From Oscillospiraceae bacterium (GTDB lineage: Bacteria > Bacillota > Clostridia > Oscillospirales > Oscillospiraceae), in the NCBI GenBank assembly GCA_029067025.1, contig JAIEFH010000157.1, positions 1-8,390 on the forward strand: a DNA stretch of 8,390 nucleotides. Direction: 5' to 3'. Positions 1 through 5,203 of this stretch are shown here, in pieces (the stretch's first letter is position 1; each line of letters begins with the position of its first letter). The position numbers were made by a program, and so were the translations under genes. The notes beneath the pieces were generated by a model, which was given only the letters and a program-made list of their open reading frames with translations, was not told where the DNA came from and did no database searches.

Positions 1-897
1 CCCTGGGTGCTGGCGGTGCTGGCGCTGGCCGGGGTATTCTTCAACCTGTTTTCCCGGCTGGATCAGGTGAGCCGGGAATATCAAAACCTGCAAAACTCCA
101 TCAACTATATCACCACCAGCGTGAATAGCCAGATCGACGGCATCACCTACCGGGTGGAGAGCATCCTGGAGAGCCAAAACCGCCTGACGGCGGAGCGGAG
201 CGCCGAAGTCACCGCCACCGACTATCGGGCCAACACGGTGACCATTGAGGCCCGCGCTCTGCCCCGGACGTATGTGGAGGGGATGACGGCGGAATTTATC
301 CTGTCCAGCGGCGGGGAGACGGTGACGGCGCCGGGGGTGCCGGGGGAGAACCATAATTTCACCGCCCAGATCACCGGGCCGCTCACCGACGAGATCACGG
401 TGTCGGCGGCCTTCCTCACCGGGGAACAGCGGCAGACCCAGGTGCTGAACCAGTTCACCGGCCTGTATTCGGGGAGCTTCCCCGACATCTATCTGTCCGG
501 CGGGAGAACCAGCGCCAGTAAATCAAGCGAGGCCACGGCCTGGACCGCTTACTACGAGCCGGTGGATGTGAATTGTACAGCCCAGAACGACGGGCCCGCC
601 GCTGTGTCCAGCCTGCGGGTGGGTTTGTTCCGGGATCAAAAGCTAATGTGGTGGTTTGTTGAGGAGCCGGACGGTGCCAATCACCGGGACGGCTCGTATA
701 CCTTCCGGCCTGAGTGGGAAACCGCACTGCTGGAGCCGGGCCACACCTATTTTGTCGCCGTAGTGGTAGAGGACGAATTTGGCCGGGAGTGGGTGATGCC
801 GGATCAGCGCGGGGGAGACGCCGTTACCGAGGCCGGGAAACTGGAACATGTCTGGGACTGGGAGCTCAGCTACGACCCGGCGGACTGGGGGTATTGA
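1..897 (+). CDS. Membrane-anchored coiled-coil extracytoplasmic protein, unknown function (5' end outside window)
   Basis: The reading frame is open from the first base to a TGA at 895-897, so the 5' end is missing. A GTG at 7 lies inside what reads as a membrane segment and has no visible ribosome binding site, so it is not taken as the start. The first ~18 residues seen (PWVLAVLALAGVFFNLF) are hydrophobic and fit one transmembrane helix. Residues ~20-62 are polar with heptad-like spacing and many Q/N/E/R, suggesting a short coiled coil or stalk. The remaining ~230 residues alternate beta-like hydrophobic and polar stretches with many G, T, S and V, and look like one or two beta-sandwich modules outside the membrane; this is inference. 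I do not recognise the family. It is alone on its strand here and ends at a shared terminator facing the dehydrogenase. Its GC-rich codon use matches pyrG and ilvE, so it appears native. Confidence 0.7.
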   Translation, partial: PWVLAVLALAGVFFNLFSRLDQVSREYQNLQNSINYITTSVNSQIDGITYRVESILESQNRLTAERSAEVTATDYRANTVTIEARALPRTYVEGMTAEFILSSGGETVTAPGVPGENHNFTAQITGPLTDEITVSAAFLTGEQRQTQVLNQFTGLYSGSFPDIYLSGGRTSASKSSEATAWTAYYEPVDVNCTAQNDGPAAVSSLRVGLFRDQKLMWWFVEEPDGANHRDGSYTFRPEWETALLEPGHTYFVAVVVEDEFGREWVMPDQRGGDAVTEAGKLEHVWDWELSYDPADWGY

Positions 898-904
898 GCG
901 GAAA

Positions 905-937
905 AAAGGGAGCGCACGCTATGCGTGCGCTCCCTTT
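905..937. terminator. Bidirectional intrinsic terminator
   Basis: A perfect 15-bp stem (905-919 with 923-937) has a 3-nt TAT loop. It starts 7 nt after the stop of the upstream + gene and ends 19 nt before the stop of the - strand dehydrogenase. On the - strand the hairpin ends in a run of six T (the A-run at 902-907). On the + strand only TTT follows. It probably serves both convergent genes, more strongly the - strand one. Confidence 0.9.
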
Positions 938-956
938 ATCGCTTTGGGGTGTTTGC

Positions 957-1760
957 TTACGGGCGCAGGCCCATGCCGCCCTCCAGGGTGAGAGTTTCGC
1001 CGGTGAGGTACTTGAAATCGGGGTGGGTGAGCTGAACGCAGACCCGGCCGATCTCAGTCTCGGGATCACCGTAGTGGCCCATCGGAGGCATTTTCACGTT
1101 GGCCTTAAAGGCGTCGGGATAGGCTTTCTGGAAGTTCTCCAGCTGGGCAGTCCAGGCAATGGGGCAGATCACGTTCACGTTGATGCCGTCGGGACCCCAC
1201 TCGGTGGCGGCCACCCGGGAAAGGCCCCGGATGCCCTCCTTGGCGGCGGCGTAAGCGCACTGGCCGTAGTTGCCGAAGAGGCCGGCGCCCGAGGCAAAGT
1301 TGATGACAGAGCCCCGGGTCTCCTTCAGATGGGGGTAGCAGGCCTGCATATAGTAGAAGGCGGCATACAGGCCGGAGTAGACGGCCAGATCAAACTGCTC
1401 AGTGGAGTGATCCGCCAGGGTCACGCCGGAAGCGGAGGCCTGGGCGTTGTTAATGAGCGCGTCGATGCGGCCGAAGGCCTTGATGGTCTCATCCACCACG
1501 TTTTGAACCACGGCCTTGTTGTCCGATCCCGCGGATACGTCGGCCTGGACGGGGAGCACCTTCACGCCGTAGAGCCGCTCCAGCTCCTCCTTGGCGTCCT
1601 CCAACTTCTTCACATTCCGCCCGGTGATGACGATGTTGGCCCCCTCCTTGGCAAAGGCGGTGGCAATGCCGTAGCCGATGGAGCCGCAGCTCGTGCCGTC
1701 ACTGAGGACAGCCCGGCCGGCGCCGGTGATGATGACAGTTTTGCCGTTCATAGTGCCCAT
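957..1760 (-). CDS. Short-chain dehydrogenase/reductase, probable NADP-dependent 12alpha-hydroxysteroid dehydrogenase
   Basis: This 267-aa protein is a classical SDR. Visible motifs are a Rossmann glycine motif (TGAGR at 12-16 and GSIGYGI at 26-32), NNAQ at 104-107 (usually NNAG), catalytic Ser157 (NFAS), Tyr170 and Lys174 (YAAAK), and a C-terminal GETLTLEGG. Arg48 at the end of strand beta-2 (TGRN) favours NADP(H). From memory, several stretches (NNAQASASG, INFASGAGLFGN, TAQLENF, GETLTLEGGMG) match clostridial NADP-dependent 12alpha-HSDHs, which interconvert 12alpha-hydroxy and 12-oxo bile acids; I could not align them. About seven extra residues sit between the two halves of the glycine motif. 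The usual helix alpha-4 Asn appears replaced (YSG at 128-130). The start at 1760 is chosen because a perfect AGGAGG (1775-1770) lies 9 nt upstream; the ATG at 1778 contains that site itself. It forms a single-gene unit. SDR membership is certain; the steroid substrate is inferred. Confidence 0.9.
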   Translation of the reverse strand: MGTMNGKTVIITGAGRAVLSDGTSCGSIGYGIATAFAKEGANIVITGRNVKKLEDAKEELERLYGVKVLPVQADVSAGSDNKAVVQNVVDETIKAFGRIDALINNAQASASGVTLADHSTEQFDLAVYSGLYAAFYYMQACYPHLKETRGSVINFASGAGLFGNYGQCAYAAAKEGIRGLSRVAATEWGPDGINVNVICPIAWTAQLENFQKAYPDAFKANVKMPPMGHYGDPETEIGRVCVQLTHPDFKYLTGETLTLEGGMGLRP

Positions 1761-1832
1761 GTTCGTGTTCCTCCTCATAAAATTGTCCCGGGGCGGCGCG
1801 CCTCGGGGATTGAATGGTGATCTATTACTAAT

Positions 1833-1874
1833 TTACCACATTTTTTTGTGAATTACCACCCTCTTTTGGTGTAA
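1833..1874. repeat. Short direct and inverted repeats upstream of the dehydrogenase
   Basis: In AT-rich DNA just upstream of the dehydrogenase, TTACCAC occurs at 1833-1839 and again at 1853-1859, exactly 20 bp apart (about two helical turns). A mirrored GGTGTAA lies at 1868-1874, giving an imperfect inverted repeat with the second copy. Between them CACA-N6-TGTG (1837-1850) is palindromic. On the - strand TTCACA (1854-1849) could be a -35 element, but no good -10 follows at 16-18 nt. These could be regulator sites for the dehydrogenase promoter. Nothing else is evident between 1779 and 1925. Confidence 0.35.
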
Positions 1875-1925
1875 ATCAGAAAAAAGTTTTTGGGGCGGCG
1901 GAGGCTTGGCGCCTCTTTTCAGATA

Positions 1926-2009
1926 ATGGCTGCTGGGATAAAACTCCGGCAATTTCACCAACTCGTATTGAATTTGCTGGATGCTTATGATAATATTTTA
2001 GAGCAGTAA
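1926..2009 (+). other. Possible 27-codon remnant (C-terminal tail of a lost gene)
   Basis: An ATG at 1926 opens 27 codons ending in TAA (2007-2009). They read like a natural amphipathic C-terminus (LRQFHQLVLNLLDAYDNILE), with an a/d pattern of Leu, Val and Ile. No ribosome binding site precedes the ATG, and the frame is open upstream only to a stop at 1872-1874, so this is unlikely to be an independent gene. It may be the tail of a gene whose front was deleted when the AT-rich patch was formed. It overlaps the best promoter candidate for the hydrolase gene 13-22 nt downstream. A chance reading frame cannot be excluded. Confidence 0.25.
1968..1996 (+). promoter_or_regulatory. Candidate promoter of the metallo-beta-lactamase-fold gene
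   Basis: TTGAAT (1968-1973), a 17-nt spacer and TAATAT (1991-1996) preceded by an extended -10 TG (1988-1989). The -35 matches consensus at 4 of 6 positions and the -10 at 4 of 6. Transcription would start near 2003, giving a leader of about 29 nt to the ATG at 2032. Confidence 0.45.
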
Positions 2010-2031
2010 ACCGGAATTTGAGGTGATGGTT

Positions 2032-2754
2032 ATGAGTGATAAAATGTATAAATACACAAAAATCTATGACAATATATGGCAGATTGCGGAGGACGACGGT
2101 GTATATTGTACACTTGTGAAGGGGAGTGAACTCGCCGTCCTGATAGATACGGGATATGGGAGGCGTGATTTGAGAGCCTTTATTGAGAAAAATATATCCA
2201 CTCCATACATCGTGATAAACAGTCATGGACATCCAGACCATATCGGCGGAAATCATTGGTTTGATGCTGTTTATGCCCTACCGGAAGAATGGGACGTAAT
2301 ACAGCATTTTGAAGAAAAGAAGCCAAGGTCGTATGATCTGAAAGAAATACGAATTGGTCAGAAAATTTCGTTAGGAGATATGGATATTATTGTTGTTTCT
2401 TTAGCAGGGCACACAAAAGGTTCTGCTGGTTTTTTAATACCAGCAAAAAAGCTTTTGATTGCAGGTGACGCTTTGAATGAGGGATTGTGGTTATTTAATT
2501 ATGGATCATTATTGATGAATGATTTATACGAAACAATCAAGAATACGTTGAAATTGGATTTCAAAGAGTATATATGTGGGCACAGCAATGAAAAATATGT
2601 CAAGGATCGTTTGATGTTACATCTAAAAAATATTGAACAATTAAAAATAGAGGATGATACAAAGCAAAGCATATTTGGCTTTGAAACTTATTGCAGTAAA
2701 TATGAGGATTTTAATGGAAAATCAGAGATTGTATTTACGATTGATAAAGTTTAA
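2032..2754 (+). CDS. Metallo-beta-lactamase-fold hydrolase
   Basis: This 240-aa soluble protein carries the full metal-ligand set of the metallo-beta-lactamase superfamily: SHGHPDH (His65, His67, Asp69, His70), His127 in AGHTKGS, Asp146 in AGDAL and His184 in CGHS. It therefore likely binds two metal ions and hydrolyses an ester, thioester, lactam or similar bond; the substrate cannot be told. Its length is typical of stand-alone family members, and no signal peptide or extra domain is seen, so it is probably cytoplasmic. The ATG at 2032 is chosen because GAGGTGAT (2020-2027), a perfect match to the anti-Shine-Dalgarno, sits just before it. GTG at 2023 and ATG at 2026 overlap that site. Its codon use is strikingly AT-rich (many AAA, ATA, TTA, AAT), unlike every other large gene here, which suggests horizontal acquisition. 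It is monocistronic, between the dehydrogenase and pyrG. Confidence 0.9.
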   Translation: MSDKMYKYTKIYDNIWQIAEDDGVYCTLVKGSELAVLIDTGYGRRDLRAFIEKNISTPYIVINSHGHPDHIGGNHWFDAVYALPEEWDVIQHFEEKKPRSYDLKEIRIGQKISLGDMDIIVVSLAGHTKGSAGFLIPAKKLLIAGDALNEGLWLFNYGSLLMNDLYETIKNTLKLDFKEYICGHSNEKYVKDRLMLHLKNIEQLKIEDDTKQSIFGFETYCSKYEDFNGKSEIVFTIDKV

Positions 2755-2774
2755 CGAAATAATTTCCACTTTGT

Positions 2775-2805
2775 CGGGCAGTTATCCGTTATGGGTAGCT
2801 GCCCG
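2775..2805 (+). terminator. Hairpin after the hydrolase gene, atypical terminator
   Basis: A 13-bp stem (2775-2787 with 2793-2805, including two G-T wobbles) has a 5-nt GTTAT loop and lies 20 nt after the hydrolase stop. No T-run follows on either strand (TCCTGGCACTTTG follows on +), so intrinsic termination would be weak. It is framed by a second inverted repeat, CTTTGTC (2769-2775) and GACAAAG (2818-2824). It may be a terminator, an RNA-stabilising structure or the scar of an insertion boundary. Confidence 0.5.
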
Positions 2806-2883
2806 TCCTGGCACTTTGACAAAGAATTTAAAAACCAGAGCATCAGCAGCCCTAATCTGAAAAGGGAGGGGTTGGCCTTGCTC

Positions 2884-2912
2884 TTGACTTGTCCCGGCCC
2901 AGAGCGTAAAAT
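2884..2912 (+). promoter_or_regulatory. pyrG promoter
   Basis: TTGACT (2884-2889), an exact 17-nt spacer and TAAAAT (2907-2912); each hexamer matches consensus at 5 of 6 positions. The start point would be near 2919, leaving a leader of about 95 nt before the pyrG ATG at 3014. Confidence 0.75.
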
Positions 2913-2943
2913 AAAGCGGTTAATGATTAAAAAACTGGCAGGG

Positions 2944-2961
2944 CCGGACAAGGGCGTCCGG
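2944..2961 (+). other. Small hairpin in the pyrG leader
   Basis: CCGGAC (2944-2949) pairs with GTCCGG (2956-2961) around an AAGGGC loop. No T-run follows, so it is not a classical attenuator. CTP-dependent control of pyrG is well known in Bacillus, but the signals used there (a G-run start site and a leader terminator) are not evident. The function of this hairpin is unknown. Confidence 0.4.
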
Positions 2962-3013
2962 ACAGATTGGTTTGAGGCAATGGGGCCGCGCCTGCCGTGT
3001 GGGAGGAATTGTT

Positions 3014-4624
3014 ATGGCGACTGGTACGAAATTCATCTTTGTCACCGGCGGCGTGGTGTCCGGGCTGGGCAAGGGCATCACGGCGGCATCCCTGGGGCGG
3101 CTGCTGAAGCAGCGGGGCCTCCGGGTGCGGGTGCAGAAGCTGGACCCCTATTTAAATGTAGACCCCGGCACCATGTCCCCCTATCAGCACGGTGAGGTGT
3201 TCGTCACCGACGACGGGGCGGAGACCGACCTGGATCTGGGCCACTACGAGCGGTTCATTGACGAGAATTTGACGTATAACTCCTCTGTGTCCTCCGGCAA
3301 GGTGTACTGGAACGTGCTGAACCGGGAGCGGGCGGGGGATTACCTGGGCGGCACGGTGCAGATCATCCCCCACATCACCGACGAGATCAAGCGGCATATC
3401 TACTCCCTGGAGGCCCCCGATGTGGACGTGGCTATCGTGGAAATTGGCGGCACCGTGGGCGACATCGAGTCCCAGCCCTTCCTGGAGGCCATCCGGCAGG
3501 TGGCCGCCCAGCGGGGACGGCAGAACGTGATGTTTATCCATGTGTCCCTCATTGTGTCCATCCCCGGCTCCGGGGAGCTGAAGAGCAAACCCACCCAGCA
3601 CTCCGCCAAAGAGTTATTATCGCTTGGGATTCAACCAGATGTTATCATGTGCCGCAGCGATTCCCCCATCCCCAAGGATATTTTGGACAAAATTTCCCTG
3701 TTCTGCAACATCCCGGAGGATCACGCGATCCCCAACCTCACCGCTGACATTTTGTACGAAGTGCCGCTGATGCTGGAGCGGGAGGGGCTGGCCGACGTGG
3801 TGGTGCGGCGGCTGGGGCTGATCTGCCATATGCCCGACCTGACCGAGTGGGCCACCATGGTCCACCGGGCCAAGCATCCCAAGGGCACCGTGACCATCGC
3901 GCTGGTGGGCAAGTATGTGGCCCTCCACGACGCCTATCTGTCAGTGGTGGAGGCCCTCACCCACGGCGGCATTGAGAACGACGTGTCGGTGGAGGTGCGC
4001 TGGGTGAACTCGGAAGAGGTCACCGCCGACACCGTGGACGGCCTGTTGGCAGGCGCCCAGGGCATTCTGGTGCCCGGCGGCTTCGGCGACCGGGGCATCG
4101 AGGGCAAGATCGAGGCCATCCGCTATGCCCGGGAGAACGAGGTGCCCTTCCTGGGCATCTGCCTGGGGATGCAGATGGCGGTGGTGGAGTTTGCCCGGAA
4201 CGTGTGCGGCATGAAAGGGGCCCACTCCAGCGAGCTGGCCCCCCAGACCCCCTATCCCGTCATCGACCTGATGCCCGACCAGGTGGGAGTGACCGCCAAG
4301 GGGGGCACCATGCGGCTGGGCAGCTATCCCTGTAAATTGGTCGAGGGGTCGCTGGCGGCGGCTATCTACGGCACAAATGAGATCAACGAGCGCCACCGCC
4401 ACCGTTACGAGTTCAACAACGACTACCGGGAGGCGCTGACAAAGGCGGGGCTGTCCCTGTCCGGCCTATCCCCCGACGGGCGGCTGGTGGAGATGATCGA
4501 GCTGCCGGATCACCCCTGGTTTGTGGCGGGGCAGTTCCACCCGGAGCTGAAGTCCCGGCCCAACCGGGCCCACCCGCTGTTCCGAGAGTTCATCGGGGCG
4601 GCGAAGAAGCTTCAAAACGGATAA
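3014..4624 (+). CDS. pyrG: CTP synthase (glutamine-hydrolysing)
   Basis: CTP synthase converts UTP, ATP and glutamine to CTP, the last step of de novo cytidine nucleotide synthesis, in the cytoplasm as a tetramer. The 536-aa length is normal. Residues 1 to ~270 form the synthetase domain: KFIFVTGGVVSGLGKG at 6-21 holds the P-loop, and Asp74 and Glu143 (EIGGTVGD) are the expected Mg-binding acids. KPTQHS at 192-197 is conserved. Residues ~290-536 form the class I glutamine amidotransferase domain, with the oxyanion glycines (PGGFGDRG, 354-361), nucleophile Cys383 in GICLGMQ, and His509 and Glu511 in GQFHPELKSRP. RHRHRYEFNN at 460-469 is also characteristic. The start at 3014 follows GGGAGGA (3001-3007) by 6 nt; the in-frame ATG at 2972 has no comparable site and would add 14 residues foreign to the family. 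The gene is monocistronic with its own promoter and terminator. Confidence 0.98.
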   Translation: MATGTKFIFVTGGVVSGLGKGITAASLGRLLKQRGLRVRVQKLDPYLNVDPGTMSPYQHGEVFVTDDGAETDLDLGHYERFIDENLTYNSSVSSGKVYWNVLNRERAGDYLGGTVQIIPHITDEIKRHIYSLEAPDVDVAIVEIGGTVGDIESQPFLEAIRQVAAQRGRQNVMFIHVSLIVSIPGSGELKSKPTQHSAKELLSLGIQPDVIMCRSDSPIPKDILDKISLFCNIPEDHAIPNLTADILYEVPLMLEREGLADVVVRRLGLICHMPDLTEWATMVHRAKHPKGTVTIALVGKYVALHDAYLSVVEALTHGGIENDVSVEVRWVNSEEVTADTVDGLLAGAQGILVPGGFGDRGIEGKIEAIRYARENEVPFLGICLGMQMAVVEFARNVCGMKGAHSSELAPQTPYPVIDLMPDQVGVTAKGGTMRLGSYPCKLVEGSLAAAIYGTNEINERHRHRYEFNNDYREALTKAGLSLSGLSPDGRLVEMIELPDHPWFVAGQFHPELKSRPNRAHPLFREFIGAAKKLQNG

Positions 4625-4627
4625 GGT

Positions 4628-4654
4628 AAAGGGCCGGGGTGACCCCGGCCCTTT
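4628..4654. terminator. Bidirectional terminator between pyrG and the 50-codon gene
   Basis: A perfect 12-bp stem (4628-4639 with 4643-4654, AAAGGGCCGGGG) has a TGA loop and starts 3 nt after the pyrG stop. On the + strand TTTCTATTCC follows. The stop codon of the convergent - strand small gene begins immediately beside it at 4655. Confidence 0.9.
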
Positions 4655-4807
4655 CTATTCCTTACTTTCCATAAAATCCCGCATGAGGCGCTTGTCCTTG
4701 TAGAGCAGCCGAAGGGCTGCTTCAAAGGTGGGAAGGTTATATTTTTTCCGAAAAGCCTCGACTTTTTCCACCAGCTTATGGTCATCAACCAACATATATT
4801 TGGCCAT
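4655..4807 (-). CDS. Small 50-aa protein, possible ribbon-helix-helix fold
   Basis: ATG at 4807 to TAG at 4655-4657 encodes 50 residues, beginning MAKYMLVDDHKLVEKVEAFR and ending DFMESKE. Evidence that it is real: a purine-rich GGAAGGGGG ribosome site (4825-4817) lies 9 nt upstream, a near-consensus extended -10 promoter lies at the right distance, the stop abuts a terminator, and the sequence is protein-like and highly charged. A short beta-like stretch (KYMLV), a helix (~10-23), a turn with NLP, and a second helix (~27-37, TFEAALRLLYK) recall ribbon-helix-helix DNA-binding proteins; this is inference from pattern only. I do not recognise a family. It diverges from an XRE-type regulator gene, and the shared 61-nt promoter region suggests that the two form one regulatory unit, perhaps an autoregulated pair. 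Confidence 0.75.
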   Translation of the reverse strand: MAKYMLVDDHKLVEKVEAFRKKYNLPTFEAALRLLYKDKRLMRDFMESKE

Positions 4808-4833
4808 ATAGCGCTACCCCCTTCCGGAAATAA

Positions 4834-4862
4834 ATCATATCACAAAAGGTTATTGAGGTCAA
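4834..4862 (-). promoter_or_regulatory. Promoter of the 50-codon gene
   Basis: Read on the - strand: TTGACC (4862-4857), a 17-nt spacer and TATGAT (4839-4834), preceded by an extended -10 TG. Both hexamers match consensus at 5 of 6 positions. The start would be near 4827, about 20 nt before the ATG. The -35 is embedded in the palindrome at 4857-4868. Confidence 0.75.
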
Positions 4863-4868
4863 GTGACC
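4857..4868. promoter_or_regulatory. Palindromic candidate operator between divergent promoters
   Basis: GGTCA-AG-TGACC is a perfect 5+2+5 inverted repeat. It covers the -35 of the leftward promoter and touches the -35 of the rightward promoter at 4869. A dimeric regulator bound here, most simply the XRE protein encoded next door, could control both genes at once. The binding partner is inference. Confidence 0.5.
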
Positions 4869-4897
4869 CCGACAAAGAAATCCCCATTTGTTATCAT
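4869..4897 (+). promoter_or_regulatory. Promoter of the XRE-type regulator
   Basis: CCGACA (4869-4874), a 17-nt spacer and TATCAT (4892-4897) with an extended -10 TG at 4889-4890. The -35 is 4 of 6 and the -10 is 5 of 6. The start would be near 4904, about 18 nt before the ATG at 4922. Confidence 0.6.
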
Positions 4898-4921
4898 AGG
4901 CATAGCAGAGGGGGGATATGC

Positions 4922-5152
4922 ATGGTCGATGCCGTTCTGATTGGGAGAGTCATCCAGAAATGCCGCATGGAAAAGGGCATGACCCAAGAAGTACTCAGCG
5001 GACTGGCCGACTTGGATCGAACCCATTACAGCAAGATTGAACGCGGCCTGCGCAGTCCCACCATCGACACCTTGTTTAAAATTGCGGGTGCGCTGGATAT
5101 ATCTCCCCACCAACTGATGATCGAAATTGAGAATGCGGTCAGCAAAGAATAG
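4922..5152 (+). CDS. XRE-family helix-turn-helix transcriptional regulator
   Basis: This 76-aa protein consists of almost nothing but one Cro/CI-type HTH domain (residues ~5-67). The domain includes IQKCRMEKGMTQEVLS (helices 1-2, with the usual TQE), DLDRTHYSKIERGLRSPTID (recognition helix with the typical KIERG) and LFKIAGALDISPHQL (helices 4-5). No sensor or oligomerisation domain follows, so it resembles the small regulators found in restriction-modification control, toxin-antitoxin pairs and mobile elements, as well as free-standing ones. The start at 4922 follows GAGGGGGG (4908-4915) by 6 nt; the open frame continues upstream to 4778 but would run through the promoters. The divergent 50-codon gene and the palindrome between them point to auto- or cross-regulation (inference). 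No methylase, nuclease or recognisable toxin is adjacent. Confidence 0.92.
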   Translation: MVDAVLIGRVIQKCRMEKGMTQEVLSGLADLDRTHYSKIERGLRSPTIDTLFKIAGALDISPHQLMIEIENAVSKE

Positions 5153-5155
5153 ACG

Positions 5156-5193
5156 CACAAAGCCCCGGACGGCGCACCGTTCGGGGCTTTGTG
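5156..5193. terminator. Bidirectional terminator between XRE regulator and ilvE
   Basis: A 17-bp stem (5156-5172 with 5177-5193, one G-T wobble) has a CGCA loop. The outer part CACAAAGCCCCG is perfect. It begins 3 nt after the regulator stop and ends 10 nt before the ilvE stop. CGCTTCCTTTT follows on + and GCGTCTATTCTTT on -, so T-richness is modest. Confidence 0.85.
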
Positions 5194-5203
5194 TCGCTTC
5201 CTT

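Noticed and set aside
1761..1778. Six-residue longer start of the dehydrogenase
   Set aside because: The upstream ATG overlaps the AGGAGG itself and has no ribosome site of its own.
714..1820. Long + strand open frame opposite the dehydrogenase
   Set aside because: It is the antisense shadow of a clear SDR gene with motifs and ribosome site; its translation is low-complexity Gly/Ala/His/Val and it has no start signal.
1810..2824. Insertion sequence or transposon
   Set aside because: No transposase, no convincing terminal inverted repeats and no target-site duplication could be matched at the two edges.
2913..3013. Bacillus-type reiterative-transcription attenuator at pyrG
   Set aside because: No G-run at the predicted start point and no leader terminator with a T-run.
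4778..4921. N-terminal extension of the XRE regulator
   Set aside because: It would run through both promoters and the palindrome; the ATG at 4922 has an excellent ribosome site and gives a normal HTH start.
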